A DNA stretch of 64,000 bases from positions 61,290,220 through 61,354,219 of the forward strand of contig OY282609.1 in NCBI GenBank assembly GCA_958298945.1, given 5' to 3'. The stretch is from Atherix ibis. Its lineage: Eukaryota > Arthropoda > Insecta > Diptera > Athericidae. Position numbers and translations under genes: made by a program. The notes beneath the pieces are model-generated. The model saw only the letters and a program-made list of their open reading frames with translations, had not been told where the DNA came from and did not search any database. Positions 35,700 through 46,178 of the stretch are shown here, piece after piece (the first letter of the stretch is position 1; every line of letters starts with the position of its first letter).

Positions 35700-36850
35700 C
35701 CAGGTGTAAAAGCCTAAATCCGCTGTTAGGTCATAGATGGCGTGAGTGAGGGTATTAAGCTACCATGGGCACGCCATATTTTTTTTATGAGTTTGACATC
35801 TGTCAACATTAATCAGTGTACATTGTCAGCAATTTCGTACAACAACATACATTTTTCATTTGGTAATCATGTCTAGTTTTGTGCCAAAAAAAGAGCATAT
35901 GCGGGAAGCTCTGGTTTTCTGCTTCAATTTGAAGAAATCGGCTGCCGAATCGCATTGAATGCTTATGAAGGGCTATGGTGACAGTGCTTTATCGGAAACA
36001 ATGTGCCGAATTGGTTTCGTCAGTTCAAAGACGGCAATTTTGACTTGTGGGATACCCAATCGCAAAAAATGCTCGCGGAGCATTTGGGTATTACTCAATC
36101 AGCCATTTTCATGCGTCTGCGTGCCATGAGGAAGATTGAAATTGAACGATAGGCATATGGAGCGAAACCAAAACACATGCGAAATCTTGCTCGCCAGACA
36201 AAAAAGAAAGTCGTTCCTACATTTGATTGTGACAGGCGATGAAAAGTGGGTATATTTCGAGAATCCTAAACGTAAGAAATCGTGGGTTGATCCCGGCCAA
36301 CCATCAACATCTTCCCCAAGACTAAATCGCTTCGGATGGAAGACGATGTTGTGCGTTTGGTGGGGTCAGCAGCACCTTATACAGGTCTACTATAAGATGT
36401 TGAAACTTGGTGAAACTGTCAATGCATACCGCCACCACCGTGCTCTGTGTGAAAAAAGGACGAATTAACAACAAAGACATGACAATCTGATTTTCGTTCA
36501 CGATAACGCACCATCGCACACGTCAAAAATGGTCCGAAACTACTTGGAGACACTTAACTGGGAGGTGCTACTCCACCCCGCTTATTCACTAGACCTGGCC
36601 CCTTCCGACTACCACCTGTTTTCGTTGATGGGCCACGCGCTCGCTGAGCAGCACTTCGATTCTTACGAAGACGTCCGAAAATGGTTTGATGAGTGGTTTG
36701 CCTCGAAAGAGAAGGAATTTTTTTGGCGTGGTATCCACAAATTGCCCGAGAGATGGGAAAAATGTGTAGCTAGCGTGGGCAAGTACTTTGAATAAATTTT
36801 TTTTGTTTTCTATAAACTAAAAAACAGCGGATTTAAGCTTATACACCTGG
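35700..36850 (+). mobile_element. mariner family A copy A7, internally deleted
   Basis: Both ends present: CCAGGTGTAAAAGCC at 35700 after TA 35698-35699, and the 3' repeat ending at 36850 before TA 36851-36852. Internal losses near 36051 (RENRPRK to DDT region) and 36140 (KIGKWVPH region) shorten it to 1.15 kb. Confidence 0.93.
35869..36795 (+). pseudogene. mariner A7 transposase remnant
   Basis: ATG at 35869 opens MSSFVPKKEHMREAL, then stops in the SHR codons (TGA near 35957). The catalytic half is open in one frame at 36136-36468 and 36529-36795. It has VTGDEKWVYF, then a small rearrangement replacing QGIVYY (QQHLIQVYY), a TAA in TDYQQ (36466), VHDNAPSH, PSDYHLF and the natural C-terminus. 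All three Asp codons are present, but the protein could not be made. Confidence 0.89.
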
Positions 36851-36852
36851 TA

Positions 36853-38032
36853 TGCAAAACTATTTTATTAAAATAATTGATGAAGCTTTTATGGTGAACA
36901 CAATTACAAAAAGTGTTTGACTATATTTATTCAACAATAAATAATTTATGGTGGCAATTTTAAAATTTATCACACTAAACGTGCTCGTATATGAAAAGTT
37001 AATAAAAATTTGTTATTCATGCATTGTAGCAGATTTATGTATATTATAAAGAATAGTGGCACTAGTAAATAAAAATGTATAATTTAAATTATTATCACTA
37101 CTATTATAGTGTTTCTTTGAAATTATGAACACTAAAAAAATTAGCAGCTTACAAACATCAATAGTTATCTAACAATATTAAAGGTAAAATTGCAGATAGC
37201 ATGGTGTTGATACAAACACTCTAAGCAATACAAATTTTATATCGACATTAAATAATGTATTTTATTTGTAGCTGTTAAAACTATATTACCCATAAAGGCC
37301 ACCATAAAATTTATCCTACATAAAACATTAGATCTGAGTTTTGTTTTTATTTTATTATCTGCCACGTTAGTTGAATATAAGTATAATCGGTACTAATACC
37401 ATCTACCATTAGTGCCTCCCACGTATGTGTAAGGTATAATTTCTTAAATACGATGCTAAATATTATGTTATGCACCTCTAGAAGATATTGAGTATTATGT
37501 ATAAATGTTTGTATACATAGAAAAAAAATTAAAGAATAATATGCACCCGTTTATATATTATATACATATAAGTAGTTTTGTTATGATTTTTTTACATTAT
37601 ATAAAAAAGCATCAACGTACATAGCTTAGTGAGTTTATATTATATGTTGCCATAATATCCATAAAGTGATTACCTTTAAAAAAGTAACAAAACATATAAA
37701 CTTTATATTTTCTAAAAGAATAACTTAATATTACAGCTAACAATTACAGAGAAGCTGGAATATTTCCTGCATAAGCTTTAAAAATATTTGTACATAGTAC
37801 ATAGCCGAACGTAACTAATTTTATATTGCGTTATAAACTGAGCAGAATTATTGCTTAATTTCATTCTTTGTAAACTTAATGTTATCAAAAATGTAATGAA
37901 ATATGCACCCACATGTATGCAGATAGCTTCACCGTTCTGTAATATGATAAATATTAATTACAGGTATATTCTTTTATTATTTTTTCTCCTTTTGTTAATG
38001 TAACTATTTCAACTATCAGCGAAATCTAATCA
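36853..38032. other. AT-rich stretch without recognised gene
   Basis: No coding frame or recognised repeat. Confidence 0.6.
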
Positions 38033-38328
38033 TACGGCGTATGCCAGAAAAGTAATGAGTCGCATTTTTTTTACAACAATTTTTTTTTTCATTTAAAGAA
38101 TAATCTTATTCCTATCATATAGCATTTTTTTTTTAAGTTTAGATTAATGAGTACAGGGGGAACCTGCCAGGCGAATTATACGTGATTTTTACCTCGCTAA
38201 AACCTACCTGTACCTCTACCCTTGCTCCCGGAACGATGGTTCCCCGGCGGCACTCTTTGTAAATACTAGTTCGCCGGGGCGTTCTTATTTGATATTTCTA
38301 CTGTCCCGATATAATAACGCCTCGCGAC

Positions 38329-39005
38329 CTATTCTTCGTACGTGGTCCAAAGATCCTTGATTAAAGATTCCGCGTATTCTGCAACTCTGCTCCAAGCCGA
38401 TTGGCTCTTCAGCATGCACTCCACTATATTTTCTGGACTGATGGGACGGTCCAGATTTTTCTCCAGATCTGCCCGTGTCCCCTCGTAGAAGGGGCATTGG
38501 AAGAATACGTGTTCTGCATCTTCGATCACATCGCGGCAATGATGACAGTTTGGGGAGTCAGTTCTCTTGAATCTGTGCAAGTACGCCCGAAAGCATCCAT
38601 GCCCAGTCAAGAGTTGGGTGATGTAATACCCGACTTGGGTGATGTAATACCCGGGTAGTGACCCATTTGGTGACATCTGGGATCAGCCGATGAGTCCACC
38701 GACCCTTCGTCGAGCTGTCCCATCACTCTTGCCAGAGGCGAAGACTCTCGGGTCTCTCCTCTTCACAGAGGACCTTTCGCCGCTTTTCCTTCTTCCTACG
38801 GTGTTGGCGTTCACGCTCTCCTGTCAGGATGTCGATGGAAAAGCATGATGCCACGACGTTGACTGCATCGTGTGATACCGTTCGGTATGCTGACGCTACT
38901 CTGATCGCTGAGAGCCGCTGGACTGATGATATTGTCTTGCGGTATGTTGTTAACTCCAGCGATTTCGCCCATACTGGTACTCCGTATAGCAGGGCGGGGC
39001 CTCCG
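38329..39005 (-). pseudogene. R1-clade ORF2 C-terminal fragment
   Basis: Only the region after the reverse transcriptase is left: LLYGVPVWAKSLE, AIRVASAYRTVS, RERQHRRKKEKRRK, then after a frameshift near 38700 the motif LLTGHGCFRAYLHRF and a zinc knuckle CHHC....EDAEHVFFQC (CX2CX8HX4C), as is known for R1-clade C-termini. The frame ends at 38329. A 21-bp in-frame tandem duplication precedes LLTGHG. The reverse transcriptase and endonuclease were lost by 5' truncation. Confidence 0.9.
38614..38655. repeat. 21-bp tandem duplication within R1-clade ORF2
   Basis: Two adjacent copies (38614-38634, 38635-38655) beginning TTGGGTGATGTAATACCCG. Seven codons long, it repeats GYYITQ in the protein just before LLTGHG. 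Confidence 0.93.
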
Positions 39006-39449
39006 CCTATCACATAGCTTTGTTTCCACTATTCGTAGCAGTGCTGAGAGACTTAAACTGGAAAGGCCTTCAGCTTCTTGGTTAGACTCTTTTGAATGTT
39101 ATCGAAAGTATCAATATGACGTCCTTTCAAGTGTTTTTGAAGTTGAGGAACAAAAAAGAGTCACACGGACCAACATTGGGTGATAAGGGATTTCTCTTTT
39201 TCCGACAACTCGTTGATGAACATGTATGCCAAAGGGTGTTGTCAACCCTTTCAAGGATTTATTTATATAAAAAAATAAGAGCCCTTACTCATTTTGCGTT
39301 TTCATCGCCTTTCGATGATGAAGACTTTACTGATCGAGGTGCGTCTTCCACTGATCGAGGTGCGTCTTCCACGTGCTCTTGAAAAGGAATGTTCTAAATA
39401 CGCTCGTTACAACTTTTCGTAAGTCACCAAGATTAAGGCAAAATATGAT

Positions 39450-40284
39450 GTGGCGTTATGTTTGTACTCATGTCTCTCACTTATGCCGATAAGTTCGGCC
39501 ATTTTGAATGTTCAGCTAATTTTTGACAGCTGCTTTGCTTGCACGTATTTTAGCTCGTCTTCGATTTTTGCTCAATTTCGGACAAAAACAACATCGCATT
39601 AACATTACTAAGGAGCTGTTGGATTCTGTCCGCGACGACCCAAATTTGCTCCAGAGGGTCATAATTGGTGACGAATCATGGGTTTGTGATTATGACGTGG
39701 AAACCAAAGCTCAATCATCCCAATGAAAGCTGTCGCATGAGCCAAAACCGAAAAAAGCGCCAAGTTCGGTCAAATGTGAAGGTTTTGCTTACAGTTTTCT
39801 TCGATTGCAGGGGCATGGTGCATCATGAGTTCTTACCACAGGGTAGAACGGGCAATAAGGAATATTACCCGTAAGTAATGCGCAAGTTGCGCAAAGCAAT
39901 CCGCCAGAAATGCCCGGATTTGTGGAAGAACAAAAATTGGCTTTTGCCATTTTTGGCCAAAATCAAAACACACTAATAATGTCGCAGCCACCGTATTCCC
40001 CAGATCTGGCCTCCTGTGACTTTTTCTTGTTCCCGATACTGAAAAGCCCCATGAAAGAACAACGCTACACTATGATTGAGGAGATAAAGTCGGCATCGAA
40101 GGAGGAGCTGAACAAGATCACAAAAAATGATTTTTTGAAGTGCTTCGAGGTTTGGAAAAAACCTTGGCAAAAGTGTATAATATCTGGTGGGGATTACTTT
40201 GAAGGAGACAAAATAGATATTTATGAATAAATAAATAATTTTTGAAAAAACACAAAATTCGCGATACTTTTTGAACAGACCTCC
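39450..40284 (+). mobile_element. mariner family B copy B7, 5' truncated
   Basis: Starts inside the leader at about 39450 (GTGGCGTTATG), directly after family C sequence, without a 5' terminal repeat. The 3' repeat ends at 40284 before TA 40285-40286. It has the same helix-turn-helix deletion junction as B6 and B8 (about 39570) and the same in-frame loss of the second catalytic Asp as B6 and B1b (about 39945). Confidence 0.9.
39570..40230 (+). pseudogene. mariner B7 transposase lacking helix-turn-helix and second Asp
   Basis: Blocks: RINITKELLDSV, VIIGDESWVCDYDVETKAQ (first Asp), stop TGA at 39724, RSNVKVLLTVFFDC, then 39910-40230 with a PYSPDLASCDFFLF third-Asp block and the complete C-terminus ending GDYFEGDKIDIYE. 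No ATG in frame with the conserved start. Confidence 0.88.
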
Positions 40285-40286
40285 TA

Positions 40287-42211
40287 TATACTACAATAAA
40301 TTGTATTTTTAAAGTGAGACTTCTTTGCTAAGTAATCAGTGTACAGTTTACAATTATTTTCATTAATAAGTGTATAATATATTAGTAAAAAAAATTTTAC
40401 AATACAATTATATGCTTAGTAAAAATATTTTTGATTAGTCAAAATAAATATTGCTCAAATCCTTTAAAAAGGATTTCAAAAACTCATCCATAGATGAATT
40501 GCGTAAAATCAAAATAAAGGCCAATTTATCTAATAAATATTCTTGAAAATGTCACTTTACGTAAAAATTTGGTATTAGAACATCTTCAAAAGGTTGTATA
40601 ATATATATCATCAAAAGGACTTATTTCTCAAGATTGTTCTATACTTATAACTATATATGTAGGATGTAGATTCGTAGATGTATAAAGAAGGAGCCGTAAA
40701 ATTTTTCTACATTAAGAATGAGAGACGATAAACAGTTTTTCCAAATCAATGAACTATTTAATTTCTTTAATAATATCCGAATCATATATCACATTTTGCT
40801 TTAGAAGAAGAATAAAATTTTTCTATTTTTTTTTTTTTGGAGACGACCATAAACTCATATCACTTCAATGCGAACAACCAACCGAACCACTATCACATTA
40901 CCAAAATACTATACTCTTAATATGAGTTTCTAGCACATAACTAAAAGGACATATGTATATATATTTTTATGTTATAAGTGAACAAGGACTATCCGAACTG
41001 GGTCATCTTTCATATGCACTTCATCCAAATATTTCTTCTTGAACTTGGAGCCTCGAGCAGATTTCAGGACTGAGTCGCTTAGTCATTTCTGTGCAAGGAC
41101 ATAGGGAAGAAAAAAAATCTCCACTCTTTATTCTCTAACGAATCTATATAAAATATGGTTAGAAAAAAAAACTATGATTTATATAAAAATATAATCGTAA
41201 ATGTATATATAGTTATTCAACATCTTAAAAGTATATTTTACATGTAGATACTAATATTGTTGTGTAATAAGATTTGTATAAAGATTCATAAATCCTTTAA
41301 TGAATACCCATTCCAATAGAGAAAAAATTGTCCTTTTCGCTTTACCGACTTTGAAATATTTTTCTTTGCATTATTTTTAACCGCTTATGCTCTCCATTTA
41401 ATAATATTGTATATATTTGAAATCTTACCATATAATACCACTCTATGTACTGGACATTATCCTATATTTAGCTTACACTAAGAATATTTAAGTATCTACA
41501 TAGTTCTCGTCATACATACGGCTGCCGCCCATATCTTGAATGGTAAAAATGTGTATTCAAGTAAAAAAAAATAGTATCTGAATACCGATTTTGCCTTTTT
41601 CACGTATACTCATAGTGATAAAACTAAAATTAAAAGAAAATAGCGGATTATATATATCCTGTTATGTATGCACAAAAAAACAGCATAAGGTCGACATGGA
41701 CCAAAGAAATTGCTCTCTTATAGTCATTTCTAAAAGATTTATCCTCGTTTCTAGACTTTAATTTCAGTTATTCTCATACTAAGTAGTTGTCTTTGTTATA
41801 GACTAGCGGCTATTTGGTACCCGGAAATTATGTGATTCTTGATTAATTTTTCTTCTCTTATTCTCTGAACTTTTTCACTTTAAATTAATATTATTTATTA
41901 CTTGAATAATTAGGCAAAAAATGCGATTATTTTTTTTTAATATAAGCATCTATATTTTTATTAATTTCAGTAAATATGTTTACTGAAAAATGACGAACTA
42001 CTTTGGTGACAAAGTATTCGGCTATCATACAATTGCTATAATCTGTACTAGTCTAAGTCGTCCTTAAAGATAGACACAAAAATACTTTTCCAAAATGTTG
42101 TATTGGGTAAATAATATCTTTTTAAGTAATTACAATTGTTAAATTGAATTCTTGTATAATTGTTAAATTGAATTCTTGTACAATTCAAACTTAGGTAATT
42201 ATTGTTTAAAA
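40287..42211. other. AT-rich stretch without recognised gene
   Basis: No coding frame or mobile element recognised. A 24-bp tandem repeat (TTAAATTGAATTCTTGTA with neighbours) lies at about 42137-42184. Confidence 0.58.
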
Positions 42212-42290
42212 TATCAGGTATATAAGCTTAAATCCGCTGTTTTTTAGTCAAAAAAGATACATGTTTTTTTAATAGAAAGCAAAAACAAAT

Positions 42291-43177
42291 TTATTCAAAA
42301 TACTTGCCCTCGTTAGCTATACGTTTTTCCCATCTCTTTTTGTGGATACCATGCCAAAAATTTGTGGATACCATGCCAAAAAAAAACCTTTTATTTCGAG
42401 GCAAACCACTCATCAAGCCACTTTCGTACGTCTTCGTAAGAATGGAAGTGCTGCTCAGCGAGCGTGTGGCCCATCAACGTCGGTTGGAAGTCGGAAGGGG
42501 CCAGTTCTGGTAAATCGTCTTCGTAAGAATGGAAGTGCTGCTCAGCGAGCGTGTGGCCCATCGACGTCGGTTGGTAGTCGGAAGGGCCCAGTTGAGTGTC
42601 TCCAAGTAGTTTCGGACCATTTTTGACGTGTGCGATGGTGGGTTGTCATGGAGGAAAATCAGCTTGTTATGTCTTTGTTGATAATCCGTATTTTTTTGAC
42701 GCAGAGCACGGTCCAATTTGATCAGTTGTTGGTGGTAGCGGTGGGCATTGACAGTTTCACCAGGTTTCAACATCTCATAGTAGACGATACTCTGATGATC
42801 CCATTAAACGGTCTTGGGGAATATGTTGATGGTTGACCGGGATCAACCCACGATTTCTTGCGTTTAGGATTCTCGAAATATATCCACTTTTCATCGCCTG
42901 TCACAATCCCAAGCGATTGGATATCCTTTTCGTTCAAAAAAGCCTGCAATTGATGGTCCTCAACCTTTCTAGGCTGATTTTTACGCTTCTTGTCCCACAA
43001 GTCATAATTGCCGTCTTTGAACTGACGAAACCAACCTCGGCACGTTGTTTCCAATAAAGCACTGTCACCATAGGCCTCCATAAGCATTCGATGCGATTCG
43101 GCAGCCGATTTCTTCAAATTGAAGCAGAAAGGCAGAACTTCACGCATATGCACTTTTTCTGGTACAAAACTAGACAT
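42291..43177 (-). pseudogene. mariner A8 transposase, deleted and duplicated
   Basis: ATG at 43175-43177 (MSSFVPEKVHMREVLPFCFN). The frame stays open for over 130 codons through an intact first helix-turn-helix (SAAESHRMLMEAYGD, WFRQFKDG), then at about 42912 a deletion joins DIQS to GIVTGDEKWIYF, removing the second helix-turn-helix and linker. A further deletion removes LCVWWD. HDNPPSH follows (42474-42773), and the C-terminal part is duplicated (SLSSTSI...) and frameshifted. Confidence 0.88.
42429..42602. repeat. 87-bp tandem duplication inside copy A8
   Basis: CGTCTTCGTAAGAATGG begins both units (42429 and 42516). They match closely for about 75 bases and then diverge. The unit is a multiple of three and repeats the C-terminal HALAEQHFHSYED segment. 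Confidence 0.92.
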
Positions 43178-43394
43178 TATTACCAAATGAAAAATATATG
43201 TTGCTGTACAAAATTGCTGACAATGTGCACTGATTAATGTTGACAGATGTCAAACTCATACAAAAAAGTATGACGTACCCAAGGTATATAGAATAATATT
43301 AATTTATATACCTAGTGGCGTACCCATGGTAGCTTAACACGCTCACTCACGCCATCTATGACCAAACAGCGGATTTAAGTTTATAAACCTGTAA

Positions 43395-43935
43395 AACTTT
43401 GGAACAGTGAAACATTGATTATGTAAAGCAGGTCTAATGGGGTAAATAGCGATTAGGAACCCTTTACTTCACCTACTACTTATAAGATAATAATGGAATG
43501 AGCAAAACGTCAGGGCAGCCAAGATCTTGGTAAACAGTTTTGTAAGCTAGATGACCATGCCACTCGCCGTTGTTCTTGAACAAGATAGACCCGCTAGGAT
43601 CTTTTAAGAGAATTAATAATATGGCCATAGATCCAATAATCCAACTAAATTACACAAAGTAAATCTTTTCGAAAGTGGAAATAAAATTACTTTACTTTCT
43701 TTTCAAATTATTGAAGAATATCGAATTCTTCAATAATTTGGCTACCTTGATATGGATAAAAAAATATATATAAAAAACAGCTTAAATATAATTTGAAACA
43801 ATACGAGTATATGCACAAAAAAAGTAACAGATCAAAATAAAAATAAAATAATTGCTAATAAAATTAATTTCATGTTTTCATTCAGTCAACAAATAAAATC
43901 CTTCAAACACCAAAACCGGTAGTGTACTCGTATAT
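43395..43935. other. short stretch without recognised gene
   Basis: 43400-43640 is less AT-rich than average and unassigned. A perfect hairpin lies at 43704-43740. Confidence 0.55.
43704..43740. repeat. perfect 16-bp inverted repeat, 5-nt loop
   Basis: Arms 43704-43719 (CAAATTATTGAAGAAT) and 43725-43740 are exact reverse complements around ATCGA. Confidence 0.94.
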
Positions 43936-43940
43936 ACAAT

Positions 43941-43946
<6 letters not shown>

Positions 43947-43994
<48 letters not shown>
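43947..43994. repeat. 48-nt poly(T) = poly(A) tail of the jockey element
   Basis: An uninterrupted T run directly after the target duplication; on the minus strand it is the 3' A tail of the retrotransposon. Confidence 0.95.
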
Positions 43995-43997
<3 letters not shown>

Positions 43998-46166
43998 GAT
44001 ATTTACAACTACAACATAGTAATAAGCAAATTTTATCAATAGTATTAGTTAACTTGAAAGGTTGTGGGGAGTAAACCTCCAATGAAGTTCCTCCTGTCAG
44101 CGTGTGTTTCTGTTAAGCCTCAGTATTTTAGTAAATCACGCGACCAGTGACGCTTAAGTCTTCGATGGGTATTTCTAGGGAAGGACATGGAGGATAGTTC
44201 TCGAACAAGACGATTATTATGATTGAGGACACGGGAACGGAACTTTTTATAGCGAGATACTGCCACATCAAAAACAAATGGGACTTTAAGATCACGATGA
44301 ATAACAGTATTGCGAACATAAAAGGGGGCATCGACAATTGTACGGAGTATTTTTGATTGAAGGAATTGGATTCGACGGGAATTAGAAGGCTTAGTAGATC
44401 CCCAGAGTTCTAGTCCGTATGTCCATATGGGATTCAGTAAGGTATTGTATAATAGTACTTTGCTGTCTATAGTAAGTTTGGAACGTTTGTCTAGAAGTCG
44501 AAGTAGTTTTAGGTATCGTCTTTTAAGTTCTTGTCTTTTAAGTCTTGTATGTGGGTTCCATGTCAAGCGTTTGTCTAAGGTCAGTCCTAGGTACCGAGCT
44601 TCTGTGTGTTGTGGTATGGCACTGCCATTAAGGTATATGGGAGGGCATGTCTCCCGACGGAGAGTAAAAGTTACCTGGATAGATTTACGTTCATTGACTT
44701 TTATTCACCACCTAGTAAACCAGTTCTGGAGGGTTTGGATTTGGATTTGGAGAGTTTCGGAAGCATGTTGAGGATTTTCGCTGGATGCAAGGCAGGCCGT
44801 ATCATCGGCGTATGTAGCAAAGAAGGTATTAGGGCAGATTGGAAAATCGGATGTGCAAATGTTGTAGAGGATGGATCCAAGTATGCTACCCTGAGGAACC
44901 CCAGCCAATATCGGAGAGATATTGGAGAGTTCGTTGGATTCATTTACTTGGAAGTGTCGGTTGGACAGGAATGATCTAAGGATTAGGAAATAGGTGGAAG
45001 GAAGAAGCCTCTTGAGTTTCCAGAGTAGACCCGGGTGCCAAACTCTGTCAAAAGCTTGACTTATATCAAGAAACACACCGGGACAGTACTCTTTTCTTTC
45101 TAAAGAGGATGCAATGAAATCGACAACTCGATGACACTGCTGGGTAGTGGAGTGTTCGGCGCGGAAACCAAACTGGTGATTAGGAATTAAATTTGAAGAT
45201 TCGAGTAGAGGATGTAAGCGGCGAAGGAGAATTTTTTCAAAGATTTTTGAGAGTACTGGGAGGAGACTTATTGGCCTGTAGGAAGTGTGGCGGTTTATTG
45301 GTTTATTGGGCTTAGGGATCATTTTAATTATGGCAAATTTCCAGAGGATTGGGAAATGTGTTGTTCTAAGGATGCAGTTATATATTGTGGCAAGGAAAAC
45401 TATTGCTCTTTTAGGGAGTTGTTGGATTATATTGGAGGTAATCAGATCATAGCCAGGAGCTTTGTTTTTGGGAAGGAACTTGATTAAATTGGCAACTTCG
45501 GAAGGAGTGATTGCCTTAGGGGGAAGACTCATGGGTAAGGGAATGGATAGTTTCGTCTCGATTGTAGTGCAATGAGTCCTGTCTAATATGTCCTCATGTG
45601 GAGTAAATGTTTGTGCAAGGTGTTCAGCAAAAGCGTCTGCTTTATGTTTGTCCGTTTTGGCCCAGGTTCCGTCAGTTTTTCGTAAAGGGTGCTTTGTTTT
45701 TCTATAAGATAGTATTTGTCTTGTAGCAGTCCACAAAGTTCTGTTTTTCGTTAGGGTTGAAGTGTAGTTTCTAAAACGTTCTGTATTGTATTTTGTGATT
45801 TCGTCATGTAGTTCTTTTTGCAGTTTGTTCAGTTTGGTTTTGTCGCTGGGCATTCTTGTATGTTGCCAATGAGCTCTTGCTTTTCGTTTTTCTGCAATAA
45901 GACGCCTAATTGTTAATGGTTGATTTGTCGGGTTTTGTGTAGGTTTCGAGTTTTTACTTTTTTGAGAAAAGGCTGTAGCGTTTTGTAATAAACATGTAAA
46001 CTTGTTCTGTTTTTAAGCTTTGTCGTAAATCTAAATGCTCGTCAATATATTGTTTGAATAATTCCCAGTCAATTGGTCCATTAATAAGTGTCGGCGCATT
46101 GACTTTTGGAGTGGATTGGGAATCGAGGACTAGTAGAACAGGGCTATGATCGGAGTTAAGATCTAG
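43948..46166 (-). mobile_element. jockey-clade non-LTR retrotransposon, 5' truncated, with target duplication
   Basis: 2.2-kb minus-strand insertion. Its 3' end carries a long A tail (48 T at 43947-43994 on the plus strand). It is bounded by a perfect 12-bp target duplication, ACAATAGAAACT, at 43936-43947 and 46167-46178. The 5' truncation falls inside the endonuclease domain; the first visible codons read DLNSDHSPVLLVLD. The long tail and perfect duplication indicate a young insertion. Confidence 0.96.
44120..46166 (-). pseudogene. jockey-like ORF2: endonuclease end, reverse transcriptase, C-terminal domain
   Basis: From the 5' side: the SDHSPVL motif ends the AP-type endonuclease. A frameshift occurs near 45965, then the linker and a 382-codon frame (44705-45853) with reverse transcriptase blocks: IKMIPKPNKP, SYRPISLLP, GFRAEHSTTQQ, FLDISQAFDRVWH, AGVPQGSILG and FFATYADDTACL (catalytic YADD). 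A single in-frame TGA after FTRW (44705-44707) interrupts it; the frame then continues through YLGLTLD, a thumb-like region and PIWTYGLELWG to the natural stop at 44120. With two lesions and no 5' half it is inactive. Confidence 0.94.
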
Positions 46167-46178
46167 ACAATAGAAACT

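Larger units (their letters stand above)
38124..39005 (-). mobile_element. R1-clade non-LTR retrotransposon, 5' truncated, with target duplication
   Basis: The minus-strand insertion has a short A tail (T run 38125-38134 on the plus strand), a 3' untranslated region, and the C-terminal end of the second reading frame. It is bounded by a 13-bp target duplication: CCTATCATATAGC at 38111-38123 and CCTATCACATAGC at 39006-39018 (12 of 13 match), lying inside the family C relic. No ribosomal DNA flanks it, so it is not at an R1 rDNA site. Confidence 0.88.
38035..39445 (-). mobile_element. mariner family C relic C3, split by an R1-clade insertion
   Basis: The 3' terminal repeat starts at 38035 after TA (CGGCGTATGCCAGAAAAG on the plus strand) and matches the 5' ends of C1 and C4. 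Coding remnants lie to the right of the inserted retrotransposon: KKLKAFPV and SQHCYE near 39020-39090, LKGRHIDTFDNIQ near 39095-39130, CDSFLFL near 39150, VEDAPRS and KGDEN near 39320-39370 (minus strand). The 5' end is missing; family B copy B7 starts at about 39450. Confidence 0.68.
42214..43392 (-). mobile_element. mariner family A copy A8 with internal tandem duplications
   Basis: Reverse copy. The 3' end starts at 42214 (TCAGGTATATAAGC) after TA 42212-42213. The 5' end is at 43392 before TA 43393-43394, one G short. It contains an 87-bp tandem duplication (42429-42602), a 24-bp duplication near 42350-42378, a large in-frame deletion in the N-terminal half, and an insertion of about 45 bp in the leader (43277-43322) bounded by GGTATATA/TATATACC. 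Confidence 0.92.

Noticed and set aside
38124..39005. A ribosomal DNA locus, suggested by the R1-clade protein
   Set aside because: No 28S or other rRNA sequence flanks it; both sides are family C mariner with a 13-bp duplication.
42137..42184. A repeated TTAAATTGAATTCTTGTA unit as part of a satellite array
   Set aside because: Only two units are present; it is a local duplication.
43947..43994. The 48-T run as a simple-sequence or assembly-filler tract
   Set aside because: It sits exactly between the target duplication and the retrotransposon 3' end, as a poly(A) tail should.
44705..44707. The TGA in the jockey ORF as a recoding or translational readthrough site
   Set aside because: The element is already dead (5' truncation and a frameshift near 45965), so an ordinary mutation (probably CGA to TGA) is the simpler explanation.
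45287..45487. Plus-strand open frames across 44427-45487
   Set aside because: They are antisense shadows of the reverse transcriptase on the minus strand.
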